Source: Alphaproteobacteria bacterium
Lineage (GTDB): Bacteria > Pseudomonadota > Alphaproteobacteria > Caulobacterales > Aquidulcibacteraceae
Direction: 5' to 3'
Assembly (NCBI GenBank): GCA_018971945.1
Contig: JAGWZH010000001.1
Span: 36,923-100,922, forward strand
DNA length: 64,000 nucleotides
The translations under genes were made by a program, and so were the position numbers. The notes beneath the pieces are model-generated. The model saw nothing but the letters and a program-made list of their open reading frames with translations, did not search any database and was not told where the DNA came from. Shown piece after piece: positions 35,819 to 43,455 of this stretch. Numbering within the stretch: position 1 is the stretch's first letter; every line of letters starts with the position of its first letter.

Positions 35819-35847
35819 CGATCTTGGGCCTGAAAGGCCCGAGATCG
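35819..35847 (+). terminator. Hairpin after fabI
   Basis: CGATCTTGGGCC (35819-35830) pairs with GGCCCGAGATCG (35836-35847), 12 bp with one G-T pair and a TGAAA loop, 16 bases past the fabI stop. No T-run follows. The remaining spacer to 36021 holds nothing I can call. Confidence 0.6.
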
Positions 35848-36021
35848 TGACAGGTCGCTGTCTGCTGCCGTTTGCGCCAGTCGCTGGCGTGCGGGCGCTG
35901 ACACGTGAGAGCCTTGCTCAAAAAGAGGTCAAGCGATCATGGAGACCGCGCAACGCCGCGCCAGCCGCCCAAGCCGAAGGGCCGGCCTAAGGTTCGACCG
36001 GGCCTTGGGGCTGACAAGTGC

Positions 36022-36459
36022 TTATGCGGCGCGAACCTCAGCTCCGAGAGAGACCATTCCCCCTTCCAGGACCCGCGCCGTCACGCCCCCCCGCCAGTCG
36101 GGCGTTAGCGCAGCCCGCAAGCCTGGCCACTGGGCGTCCATGCGGTTGCAAGGCTCGGTCTCGCCAGTGATCTCAACAAGGACGGGTCCGATCCAAAGAA
36201 GCCCTCCTGCGCTCTTCGGGTTGGGGATCCCCCGCACCAGGAAGTTCGCCCGCCTGATCGTCCACGCGCGCGTCTCGCCCAGGAGAGCGCAAGCCGTCAG
36301 CCAATCCTCTTCAAACAGCAGCGTCGCTTGGCGCTTTCCTGGCGCGCCCCGGTAATCGCCTGCAAGCCCCGCCTCGGCTGAGACCATCACTTCCTCAGCC
36401 GTCGTCATCTTTTGACGCGGTTTAGGTCTCCAGGCGATACCGATCAAAGCGCCGTGCAT
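36022..36459 (-). CDS. MOSC-domain protein
   Basis: 145 residues. The MOSC core is visible as I-G-I-A-W-R-P-K-P-R at the start, G-L-A-G-D-Y-R-G, R-Q-A-T-L-L-F-E-E-D-W, L-R-G-I-P-like R-G-I-P-N-P, I-T-G-E-T-E-P-C-N-R-M-D (with the expected cysteine, near residue 103) and G-G-V-T-A-R-V-L at the end. MOSC domains bind molybdopterin and handle sulfur transfer from MOCS-type cofactors, as in YiiM and YcbX. ATG 36459 is chosen; ATG 36486 adds nine residues and is next to GGAAA. A 13-bp palindrome overlaps this start. Confidence 0.87.
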   Translation of the reverse strand: MHGALIGIAWRPKPRQKMTTAEEVMVSAEAGLAGDYRGAPGKRQATLLFEEDWLTACALLGETRAWTIRRANFLVRGIPNPKSAGGLLWIGPVLVEITGETEPCNRMDAQWPGLRAALTPDWRGGVTARVLEGGMVSLGAEVRAA

Positions 36460-36470
36460 AGCATTGCTAT
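36458..36470. promoter_or_regulatory. Palindrome at the MOSC start
   Basis: ATAGCA-T-TGCTAT, a perfect 6-bp-arm palindrome; the rightward reading contains TATAAG, a possible -10 for the LpxR-like gene. It overlaps the chosen MOSC start codon, which would argue for the upstream ATG 36486 being an untranslated leader or for simple coincidence. Confidence 0.25.
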
Positions 36471-36638
36471 AAGCTGTTCGCCGCATTTTCCAATCCCAGC
36501 GCGCGGATCGGTGCGGTCTCTCAGAGCGGGCCCGCCGCCGAAAGCCCGTGAGCAAGCGACCCAACCGACTTGAGCGCCTGCGCCGCTTTGGCCCAAAAAG
36601 GGGGGCGTCCTTGCCGCTCTTGCCGCAACAGGCCGATC

Positions 36639-37664
36639 ATGCCATCGACGACCATGATGCTGCGATGGGTTGGTTTCTTGTTGGGTTCTGTCGCGGCGGC
36701 CGCGCCCGCGGCAGCGCAAGGGGCGGCCCAAGACCGCTTCTGGCCCGCTGGCGGCGCGGTGAGCTTCGTCGCTGAAAATGACGCCTTCGCCGATGGCAAT
36801 GACCGCAACTACACAAGCGGCGTCCTGGCCAGCATGCTGGTCGAGCACGACGCCGCGCCCCGCTGGCTGCAATGGTTGGGGCGCGAACCGGCGAGGCTGT
36901 TCAATCTCGAACCACAGAGCGTCGGCTTCGCCGTCGGCCACACGCTCTATACCCCCGAGGACATCGCCGCCGACATCGCCCCGCCGGACCAGCATCCTTA
37001 CGCGGGCTGGGCCTACGCGACCTTGTCTTTGTTCGCCGTAAAGGGACCAGACCGTCTCGATCAGGCCGATTTGACGATAGGCGTGGTCGGCCCCCTCGCG
37101 GGCGGCGAGTGGGTGCAGACTGAGTGGCATGACATGCTTCGCGCCGTTGAGCCGCGTGGTTGGAGCAGCCAGCTTGAGAACGAGGCGGCCTTCGCCATCG
37201 ACTACGAGCGCCGCCACAGAGGCCGTCTTTGTCCAGAGCGCTGGGTGGTCGGCTGCGATCTTGTGCCAAGCTTCGGGGGAGCCCTTGGCACACTGCGCGC
37301 CGAGGCGCGCGTCGGGGTCACATTTCGCGCCGGCGGCGGTCTTGAAAACGATTTCGGCCCGCCGCGTATTCGTCCGGCCCTCGCCGGAGGCGGACTGACG
37401 GTGGAGCAGCCGGGCGCCCGCGTCTACAGCTTCGTTGGGGTTTACGGCCGGGCCGTCGGGCGCAATTTGTTTTTGGACGGCAACAGCTTTGAGGAGGGGC
37501 CGCGGGTGGAGCGGAAGCCTCTGGTCGGCGAACTCCAGGCCGGCCTGGTTCTCCAGTTTCGCGGCCTCCAATTGAGCTACACTTTCGTCCGGCGGACCGA
37601 AGAGTTCCAAACCCAAACCGAGCCCCAGCAGTTCGGCGCCTTCGCCCTCGCCCATCGCTGGTGA
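36639..37664 (+). CDS. LpxR-like lipid A deacylase family outer-membrane protein
   Basis: 341 residues: signal peptide (about 1-28, cleavage near A-A-A-Q-G), then a 12-strand barrel of the DUF2219 family. Family motifs seen: E-N-D-A-F-A-D-G-N-D-R-N-Y-T-S-G near residue 47 (the N-x-x-x-x-x-D-R-x-Y-T-x-G signature holding catalytic Asn/Asp in LpxR) and H-P-Y-A-G-W-A-Y near 125. LpxR removes the 3'-acyloxyacyl group of lipid A. Whether this protein is a deacylase or a structural relative is unproven. ATG 36639 is preferred; ATGs at 36654 and 36657 are alternatives. Confidence 0.87.
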   Translation: MPSTTMMLRWVGFLLGSVAAAAPAAAQGAAQDRFWPAGGAVSFVAENDAFADGNDRNYTSGVLASMLVEHDAAPRWLQWLGREPARLFNLEPQSVGFAVGHTLYTPEDIAADIAPPDQHPYAGWAYATLSLFAVKGPDRLDQADLTIGVVGPLAGGEWVQTEWHDMLRAVEPRGWSSQLENEAAFAIDYERRHRGRLCPERWVVGCDLVPSFGGALGTLRAEARVGVTFRAGGGLENDFGPPRIRPALAGGGLTVEQPGARVYSFVGVYGRAVGRNLFLDGNSFEEGPRVERKPLVGELQAGLVLQFRGLQLSYTFVRRTEEFQTQTEPQQFGAFALAHRW

Positions 37665-37706
37665 GCCGCCGCTGCGTGCGCTCGCCAAAGGCCGCGCGTT
37701 CATGCG

Positions 37707-37750
37707 GGTGACACGCGTCACAGCGATAAAGCGCTGAACGCGGGTAGCGT
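37707..37750 (+). promoter_or_regulatory. CRP/FNR-like site and promoter of microprotein gene 2
   Basis: GTGA-CACGCG-TCACA at 37708-37722 with TAGCGT (37745-37750) as -10, matching the layout at 33753-33794 to within one base. Distance from palindrome to ATG is 96 bases here and 95 there. The sequence between -10 and ATG is also similar (shared TCTTTT, GCGGC-AAC and GGAGA blocks). Confidence 0.45.
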
Positions 37751-37803
37751 CTTTTCATGAAAACGCGGCAAACAAGAGCCGCCCAACCCATGGAGAAACC
37801 AAA

Positions 37804-37929
37804 ATGCGTTTTCCCCGCCACGCCCCGATGAACGACGGCGTCCTCCGGGTGCTGGGTCTGGTCGCCGCCTGCCTCGCCTATCTCGCGGCCGCACCCATCC
37901 TGAACCAGGGAGCAGCAGTCCTCGTTTGA
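37804..37929 (+). CDS. 41-residue hydrophobic microprotein, family member 2
   Basis: Product begins M-R-F-P-R-H-A-P-M-N and has one hydrophobic stretch (about 13-32), ending A-A-P-I-L-N-Q-G-A-A-V-L-V. About half of its positions match the 33848-33976 product, including the M-R-x-P-x-x-A-P-M start and the A-P-I-x-N-Q end, so the pair are paralogs rather than chance frames. Ribosome site TGGAGAAA before ATG 37804. A 7-bp hairpin (37929-37935 with 37956-37962) starts on its stop codon. It lies 139 bases after the LpxR-like gene and converges on pnp. Function unknown. Confidence 0.7.
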   Translation: MRFPRHAPMNDGVLRVLGLVAACLAYLAAAPILNQGAAVLV

Positions 37930-38073
37930 GGATCAGGCTGACTTTTCCCACAACGTGATCCTGAGGGCCTGCCCCAGGGCATGATCACGGGGGCCTGATG
38001 GCCCAAGTCTATCCCAGAGCGATCCTGGCCGGGCGTGCGAGCCGGCGCCGGAGCCCAAAACCCAAGCCCTGGC

Positions 38074-38097
38074 GCAGCGCCCCGAGAAGGGCGCTGC
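38074..38097 (-). terminator. Likely pnp terminator
   Basis: Minus-strand hairpin GCAGCGCCC/GGGCGCTGC, 9-bp stem with 6-base loop, 29 bases past the pnp stop. T-rich sequence (TTGGGTTTT) follows on the minus strand after a few bases. Confidence 0.55.
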
Positions 38098-38125
38098 TGG
38101 GACGTCAAAAGGATTGAGACTGCGT

Positions 38126-40345
38126 TTAATCGTCGTCGCGGCGTTCCCGACGCTCCCGCCGCGGACCGCGGTCGCCCCGGTCCCGCCGCGGCCTATCCCC
38201 GCCCTGCGGACCGTCGTCGACAACACCTGGGATCTCTTCGCCCGTCTCCTGATTGACGGCCTTCATCGACAGCCGGACCTTGCCGCGATCGTCAAAGCCC
38301 AGGAGCTTCACCTTGACCTTGTCGCCTTCTTTCACGATGTCGCTCGGCTGGTTCACCCGCTCCGCCGCTAGTTGCGAGACGTGCACAAGCCCGTCTTTCG
38401 CGCCGAAGAAGTTCACAAATGCGCCGAACTCCATGACCTTGACCACGGTGCCTTCGTAAATCTGGCCTACTTCAGGCTCGCTGGTCAGGCTCTTGATCCA
38501 CTTGATGGCCGCCTCGATGTTCTCCTGGCTTGGAGAGGCCACCCTGACGGTGCCGTCGTCATTGATATCGACTTTGGTTTGGGTTTTTTCCGTGATCTCC
38601 CGAATGGTTTTGCCTCCCGACCCGATGACTTCCCGGATCTTGTCGGTGGGAATCGAGATCTGCACCACTTTCGGGGCAGAGGCGCCCAGCTCGCCCCGCG
38701 GCGCGCTGAGAGCTTTGTTCATCTCGCCGAGAATATGCATCCGCGCCCCGTACGCCCGGTCGAGCGCCACGCGCATGATCTCCTCGGTGATCCCGGCGAC
38801 TTTAATGTCCATCTGCAGCGCTGTGACGCCGAGTTCGGTGCCCGCCACCTTGAAGTCCATGTCGCCGAGATGGTCCTCGTCGCCAAGAATGTCGGTCAGC
38901 ACTTCGAAGCCGTAATCCTCCAAGATCAGCCCCATCGCCACGCCCGCGACGGGCCGAGCGATCGGCGCCCCTGCGTCCATCAATGCCAGCGAGGAGCCGC
39001 ACACCGTCGCCATGGAGGAAGAGCCGTTGCTCTCGGTGATTTCAGACACCAGACGCACAGTGTACGGGAATTGATCCTGTGGCGGCAGCACCGCCTGCAT
39101 GGCCCGCCAGGCGAGTTTGCCGTGGCCGATTTCGCGTCGTCCCGGGCTGCCCATGCGGCCGGTCTCCCCCACCGAGTATGGTGGAAAATTATAGTGCAGC
39201 ATGAACCGCTCTTTGGTCGTGCCGCTGAGGCTGTCGATATATTGCTCATCCTCCCCGGTCCCCAGCGTCGCCACCACCAAGGCTTGGGTTTCCCCGCGGG
39301 TGAACAAAGCCGAGCCGTGGGTGCGCGGCAAACACCCCACCTCCGAGACGATCGGGCGTACTTGGTCGACGGGCCTGCCGTCGATCCGCGCCTTGTCTTT
39401 CACAACGCGTGACCGAACGATGTCGCTCTCGACGTCCTTGAACGCTTCTTTGAAGACATTGGCCTCAAGCCCGTCAGGATTGGCGTCCGACTTGAGAAGC
39501 GCGTCGGCGGCCTTTTTCCGGGCCGCGTCCACGGCCTCCCGCCGCGCTTCCTTTTTGACGATGGAATACGCAGCCAAGAGATCGCGGCCCGCTTGCGCCT
39601 CGATTTGCGCCTTGATCGGCTTGATATCCTTGGCGGCGAAGTCCCAGGGTGCCTTGGCGGCCTTTTCCGCAAGTTCAATGATCGCATCGATCACGGGTTG
39701 GAAGCCCCTGTGCCCGTGCATGACGGCGGTCAGCATATCGGCTTCGGTCAACTCCTTGGCCTCCGACTCAACCATCATGACCGCTTCCGCGGTGCCGGCG
39801 ATCATGAGGTCGAGTTTGCTCGCCTTCATTTGTTCGATGGTGGGGTTCAGCACGGGCCGGCCGTCGATCCAGCCGACGCGCGCTCCCCCGATCGGGCCCA
39901 TGAAAGGCACGCCGGAAAGGGTCAGCGCCGCCGAAGCGGCGACCATCGCGAGCACATCGCTTTCGCTCTCATTGTCCCAAGAGAGGACGGTCACGATGAC
40001 CTGCACTTCGTTTTTGAAACCGTCGACGAAAAGCGGCCGGATCGGCCTGTCGATTAGCCGAGAAATCAGAGTTTCCCGTTCGGTCGGGCGTCCTTCTCGC
40101 TTGAAATAGCCGCCGGGGATGCGACCCGAAGCGAAGGCCTTTTCTTGATAATTGACCGTGAGGGGGAAGAAGTCTTGCCCTGGCTTGGCCTCTTTGGCGG
40201 CCACCACAGTCGCCAGCAAAGCGGTCTCTCCGTAGGTCGCGTATACCGACCCATCAGCCTGCCGCGCCATACGGCCGGTTTCGAGCGTGAGCGTGCGCCC
40301 CGCCCAATCAAGGCTGACGGACTGAATATCAAACATGGATGTCAT
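38126..40345 (-). CDS. pnp: Polyribonucleotide nucleotidyltransferase (PNPase)
   Basis: 739 residues. Phosphorolytic 3'-to-5' exonuclease and part of the degradosome. Two RNase PH domains flank an all-helical domain; [29 protein letters not shown] (first core) and [16 protein letters not shown] with an intact G-D-x-D-like active region are visible, then KH ([18 protein letters not shown]) and S1 ([10 protein letters not shown]) domains. The tail is R-D-R-G rich and acidic at the end. ATG 40345 has GGAGAG eight bases upstream; the frame stays open to 40426. Downstream of rpsO with a terminator-like hairpin between, as in E. coli. Confidence 0.97.
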   Translation of the reverse strand: MTSMFDIQSVSLDWAGRTLTLETGRMARQADGSVYATYGETALLATVVAAKEAKPGQDFFPLTVNYQEKAFASGRIPGGYFKREGRPTERETLISRLIDRPIRPLFVDGFKNEVQVIVTVLSWDNESESDVLAMVAASAALTLSGVPFMGPIGGARVGWIDGRPVLNPTIEQMKASKLDLMIAGTAEAVMMVESEAKELTEADMLTAVMHGHRGFQPVIDAIIELAEKAAKAPWDFAAKDIKPIKAQIEAQAGRDLLAAYSIVKKEARREAVDAARKKAADALLKSDANPDGLEANVFKEAFKDVESDIVRSRVVKDKARIDGRPVDQVRPIVSEVGCLPRTHGSALFTRGETQALVVATLGTGEDEQYIDSLSGTTKERFMLHYNFPPYSVGETGRMGSPGRREIGHGKLAWRAMQAVLPPQDQFPYTVRLVSEITESNGSSSMATVCGSSLALMDAGAPIARPVAGVAMGLILEDYGFEVLTDILGDEDHLGDMDFKVAGTELGVTALQMDIKVAGITEEIMRVALDRAYGARMHILGEMNKALSAPRGELGASAPKVVQISIPTDKIREVIGSGGKTIREITEKTQTKVDINDDGTVRVASPSQENIEAAIKWIKSLTSEPEVGQIYEGTVVKVMEFGAFVNFFGAKDGLVHVSQLAAERVNQPSDIVKEGDKVKVKLLGFDDRGKVRLSMKAVNQETGEEIPGVVDDGPQGGDRPRRDRGDRGPRRERRERRDDD

Positions 40346-40503
40346 GGGGTTCTCTCCAGGCGAGCGAGCCCCAATGCTCGGCCGCCGCGGTCGTACAGCC
40401 TTCCCAAAAACGCCTTCAACGCCCACTGGCCCGAAGGCGCCCGTGGGCTTGTGGCGACGGCTGGCTCCGAGCGCTCAGGGGGCGGCGAACGGAGCCTATC
40501 ATC

Positions 40504-40539
40504 GGCAAACGCCGCCCGGGGGAAGGTCCGGGCGGCGCC
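40504..40539 (-). terminator. rpsO-pnp intercistronic terminator
   Basis: Minus strand: CGCCGCCCGG (40528-40537) pairs with CCGGGCGGCG (40510-40519), 10-bp perfect stem, 8-base loop, followed by TTTGCC. Located 17 bases after the rpsO stop and before pnp, where E. coli has the rpsO t1 terminator and RNase III site. Confidence 0.8.
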
Positions 40540-40555
40540 TTGACGCCGAAAGGGG

Positions 40556-40825
40556 CTAGCGCCGAAGACCCAGGCGTTCGATCAGGGTCTGATAGCGCCC
40601 TTGGTCCATCCGCTTCAGATAGTCCAGGAGTTGGCGCCGCTGCGAGACCATCTTCAGAAGGCCGCGTCGGCTGTGATTGTCTTTTTTGTGCGACTTGAAA
40701 TGCTCGGTCAGGTTCGTGATCCGCTCCGAAAGAATAGCAACCTGCACTTCCGGCGACCCGGTATCGGCTGCGCTCGTCGCGTATTCGCTCACGAGCGCGG
40801 CTTTGCGCTCGGCCGTAATCGACAT
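40556..40825 (-). CDS. rpsO: 30S ribosomal protein S15
   Basis: 89 residues. The S15 signature is complete: [42 protein letters not shown] and the Q-R-R-x-L-L-D-Y-L-K segment that binds 16S rRNA helix 22. Length is exactly the family norm. ATG 40825 follows GAGAGGAG. It lies 12 bases after truB and before pnp in the same direction. Confidence 0.99.
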   Translation of the reverse strand: MSITAERKAALVSEYATSAADTGSPEVQVAILSERITNLTEHFKSHKKDNHSRRGLLKMVSQRRQLLDYLKRMDQGRYQTLIERLGLRR

Positions 40826-40837
40826 CGTGTGCTCCTC

Positions 40838-41812
40838 TCAAAATTGGGCGCCGTCCGGCGCATCATGGACATGGAAGACGCGTGTCGGCTTGAATTGCCC
40901 CGCGCGCACGTCGCCCAACGCGACCACCTTGCCCGCATGCAACGCCATCGCAGCCCGCGAGGCGTCTTGGCCTGCGATCGTGCGAGGACGGAACAGCGGC
41001 CTCATGCGCTCCACCACTTGGGGCAGAAGAACAATCGGGCGGCCTTGTCGGAGCTTGAACGCATCCTCCTCGTTTATGGCCAGCGCCGGGATGTCGGCCA
41101 GCGCGGTCTCTACGGGAGCAAGGCGTTCGAACGCCGCGCCCTTATGGCTCAAATCCAGAAGCGCGTCGAGGGGGGTCGCTGAATCGACCGAGAACGGGCC
41201 CACTTGGGTCCGCCGGAGCCGTCCCACATGGCCCTCCGCCCCCAGCGCTGCCGCCAGGTCCCGCACCAAGGCCCTGACATAAAACCCTTTTCCGCAGCGG
41301 ATCGAGAGCCGCGCGGTTTCGGGCTCCGCCGCCTCCAGGACCGCCTCATGAAGCGCCACCGGCCGCGGCTTCAGGGCCACCATTTCCCCTGCACGAGCGA
41401 GGTCATAGGCCCGCTCGCCGTCGACCTTGATGGCGGAGAACAAGGGCGGGGTCTGCGCGATCTCCCCCACAAACTGGGCCAAGGCCGCGGCGATCGCGGC
41501 CGGCGCCGGCCGCACAGCGCTTCGCGCCGTCACCGCGCCTTCGCGGTCCAAGGTGTCGGTCGACACCCCCCATATGATGTCAAAGCTATAGGCCTTGTCC
41601 GCTTCCATCAGCCACGGGACGGTTTTCGTCGCCTCTCCGAGAGCGATGGGCAACACCCCGGACGCGAGCGGATCCAGAGTCCCCGCGTGCCCTGCTTTAT
41701 TGGCGTTGAAAATCCGCCGCACCTTCGCCACAGCGTCTGTCGAGGTGACGTCTTCCGGCTTGTCCAGGGCGATCCACCCATCGACATCCACGCCCTTTCT
41801 TCGGCGGCCCAT
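40838..41812 (-). CDS. truB: tRNA pseudouridine(55) synthase
   Basis: 324 residues. TruB converts U55 in the T-loop of tRNA. Motifs: D-G-W-I-A-L-D-K-P near the N-terminus, [11 protein letters not shown] with the catalytic Asp, K-A-Y-x-[33 protein letters not shown] and the C-terminal PUA-like domain. ATG 41812 is four bases after the rbfA stop. Part of the translation operon. Confidence 0.97.
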   Translation of the reverse strand: MGRRRKGVDVDGWIALDKPEDVTSTDAVAKVRRIFNANKAGHAGTLDPLASGVLPIALGEATKTVPWLMEADKAYSFDIIWGVSTDTLDREGAVTARSAVRPAPAAIAAALAQFVGEIAQTPPLFSAIKVDGERAYDLARAGEMVALKPRPVALHEAVLEAAEPETARLSIRCGKGFYVRALVRDLAAALGAEGHVGRLRRTQVGPFSVDSATPLDALLDLSHKGAAFERLAPVETALADIPALAINEEDAFKLRQGRPIVLLPQVVERMRPLFRPRTIAGQDASRAAMALHAGKVVALGDVRAGQFKPTRVFHVHDAPDGAQF

Positions 41813-41816
41813 GCCT

Positions 41817-42248
41817 TTATCCTTCTGCGTCGTCCTCGCCGCGCTGCGGCCGGTTCAGGTCTCGCGCCACGTCTGGGCTCCGCAACAGAGCGTCGATGGC
41901 GCTGGCCTCGTCATAAGAGCCGTCTGCGGTGAAATGCAGCTGCGGGGTGAATTTCAGATCGATCGCTCGACTGAGCCGGCCCCTGAGAAATCCGGCGCAT
42001 CGTCTCAGCCCTTGAACAAGAGGCGCGGGGTCTCCGCCCCCCAGGGGCGCTGCAAACACCGTCATATGCTTCAGATCGGGCGAGGCCCGCACTTCCCCAA
42101 TTGTGATCCGCACCCCCATCAGATCAGGGTCACGGAGCTCTTCCCGGGCAAAAATGTCCACCAAAGCGTGGCGCACCAGTTCGCCTGCCCGCAATTGCCG
42201 CTGCGAAGGTCCTTCAGCCGCTTTGGATCGCCCTTTGCGTCGGTTCAT
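41817..42248 (-). CDS. rbfA: 30S ribosome-binding factor A
   Basis: 143 residues, KH-type ribosome-maturation factor needed for 16S 5'-end processing and cold growth. Seen: [48 protein letters not shown] and P-Q-L-H-F. ATG 42248 has AGGAG eight bases before and shares ATGA with the stop of the preceding membrane-protein gene, so it is translationally coupled. The frame is open a further 30 bases upstream. Confidence 0.95.
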   Translation of the reverse strand: MNRRKGRSKAAEGPSQRQLRAGELVRHALVDIFAREELRDPDLMGVRITIGEVRASPDLKHMTVFAAPLGGGDPAPLVQGLRRCAGFLRGRLSRAIDLKFTPQLHFTADGSYDEASAIDALLRSPDVARDLNRPQRGEDDAEG

Positions 42249-42835
42249 TGCGTTTCTCCTCGACGGGCGGCCCGCCACAACGCCGCAGCGCGGTCGCCGA
42301 AGGCATTCATGCTCGCCTCGTCGCGAAAAGCCCGCGCCGGCAGCGCCGCAGCCGCGGCTTGATCCGTGTAGAAAAGCACAAAGTCAGGAGTGACGCGCAC
42401 CGCTCTTATGGCGCCCCAGGCCAAACGCGTGGCCGCGGTTTCCGATCGGATCGTCACGCCCTCGCTATCCGCTTCCAAGTGGAACGGGCGCAGAAACGCG
42501 CCGTCAGCGGCGATCTGGCGGCGATAGGCGAAGCGTTGCGCCAAACCGCTTACCCCCAGCGCCGCCGTCAAAGCGGCGGCGCAAACCAACACGATCCGCG
42601 CCCCCTCTCCAGCGGACAGCGCTTCCGATAGCCCCAAACCGAGGGCGGCTCCGATCGCCCCGGCGATCGCCGGGGCCATCGCCGCCGCCATCCGCCAGGG
42701 GCCCATGGCCTGGGCGTAAAGCGCTCCGGCCAGTCGGCCAAAATCAGCCTCGGTCAGCCTCCCCGACACATGAAGCGGCGTGGGCGGCGGCGGCGCTTGA
42801 GCCGGCCCTGACGATGGCGGGGCAACTTGCGTCAC
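42245..42835 (-). CDS. YcxB-like membrane protein inserted in the translation operon
   Basis: 196 residues. A Pro/Ala-rich start (1-25), two membrane helices (about 55-75 and 82-103), then a C-terminal beta-rich segment (about 125-190: V-T-I-R-S-E-T-A-A-T-R-L-A-W-G-A-I-R-A-V-R-V-T-P-D-F-V-L-F-Y) that fits the YcxB-like domain. Function unknown. GTG 42835 forms a GTGA overlap with the upstream lipoprotein stop, and its own stop overlaps rbfA (ATGA), so all three are coupled. This gene is not part of the usual infB-rbfA order. Confidence 0.72.
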   Translation of the reverse strand: MTQVAPPSSGPAQAPPPPTPLHVSGRLTEADFGRLAGALYAQAMGPWRMAAAMAPAIAGAIGAALGLGLSEALSAGEGARIVLVCAAALTAALGVSGLAQRFAYRRQIAADGAFLRPFHLEADSEGVTIRSETAATRLAWGAIRAVRVTPDFVLFYTDQAAAAALPARAFRDEASMNAFGDRAAALWRAARRGETQ

Positions 42836-43455
42836 TGGGTTTGAAACCTCAGCACCCTGCAAAAGCCGGGGTCCGCGGTCAGCGAGCCGGGCGCTGCATC
42901 CCCATGGAAAGACACGATCCTGAAAGCCCGGGCCCCGTCGGCATCGGAAAACTCAACGATCGCCACATGCGTGGTGGGCAAGCTCCCGCACAAGCCGCCG
43001 CGCGCGCTCGCCCCGACAAGCTCATCGGCCACCCTATAAACAAAGACGTCCGCCCGCGGGTCGGCCCCCAAAAGACCTGCGAAACTCGCGCCTCCGGCCC
43101 CGCTCGGGTCTCCTGGAGCGTAGATGGTGACGGGCTCAAGGCGCGTGGTCACCCCATTGGCGAACGCCAGAGAGATCGGTTGACCCACGCCTGGAATCAT
43201 CTCCCCGCGATTGATCCTCAGCCGACCAACGACCTCCGCTGTCGCGTCATCCGCCACCGACCAAAGCGTCCTGATCTCTCCGGGCGCGCTTTGTCTATGG
43301 ACCGTCTCCCCTTCCGCAGCGTCCGCAGGGCGCACAGCCTCCGGCTCACTTTGCGCGGCGCCCTGCAGGAACGGAAGAAGGTCGCACGCGCTCAACGCGC
43401 TTGCTGCAAGGAGCGCCGCAGCGACCCTTCCCTTAGAGCGAGCGCTGCACCACAT
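42832..43455 (-). CDS. Putative lipoprotein of unknown function, inserted after infB
   Basis: 207 residues from ATG 43455, which lies inside the end of infB (23-base overlap). The N-terminus is basic, then hydrophobic and ends L-S-A-C (Cys24), a lipobox. The mature part has two further cysteines (in L-C-G-S-L and G-F-C-R-V) that may pair, and beta-rich stretches; no family recognised. An alternative ATG 43461 adds two residues. No ribosome site is visible, so it probably depends on translation of infB. Stop overlaps the YcxB-like start. Confidence 0.68.
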   Translation of the reverse strand: MWCSARSKGRVAAALLAASALSACDLLPFLQGAAQSEPEAVRPADAAEGETVHRQSAPGEIRTLWSVADDATAEVVGRLRINRGEMIPGVGQPISLAFANGVTTRLEPVTIYAPGDPSGAGGASFAGLLGADPRADVFVYRVADELVGASARGGLCGSLPTTHVAIVEFSDADGARAFRIVSFHGDAAPGSLTADPGFCRVLRFQTQ

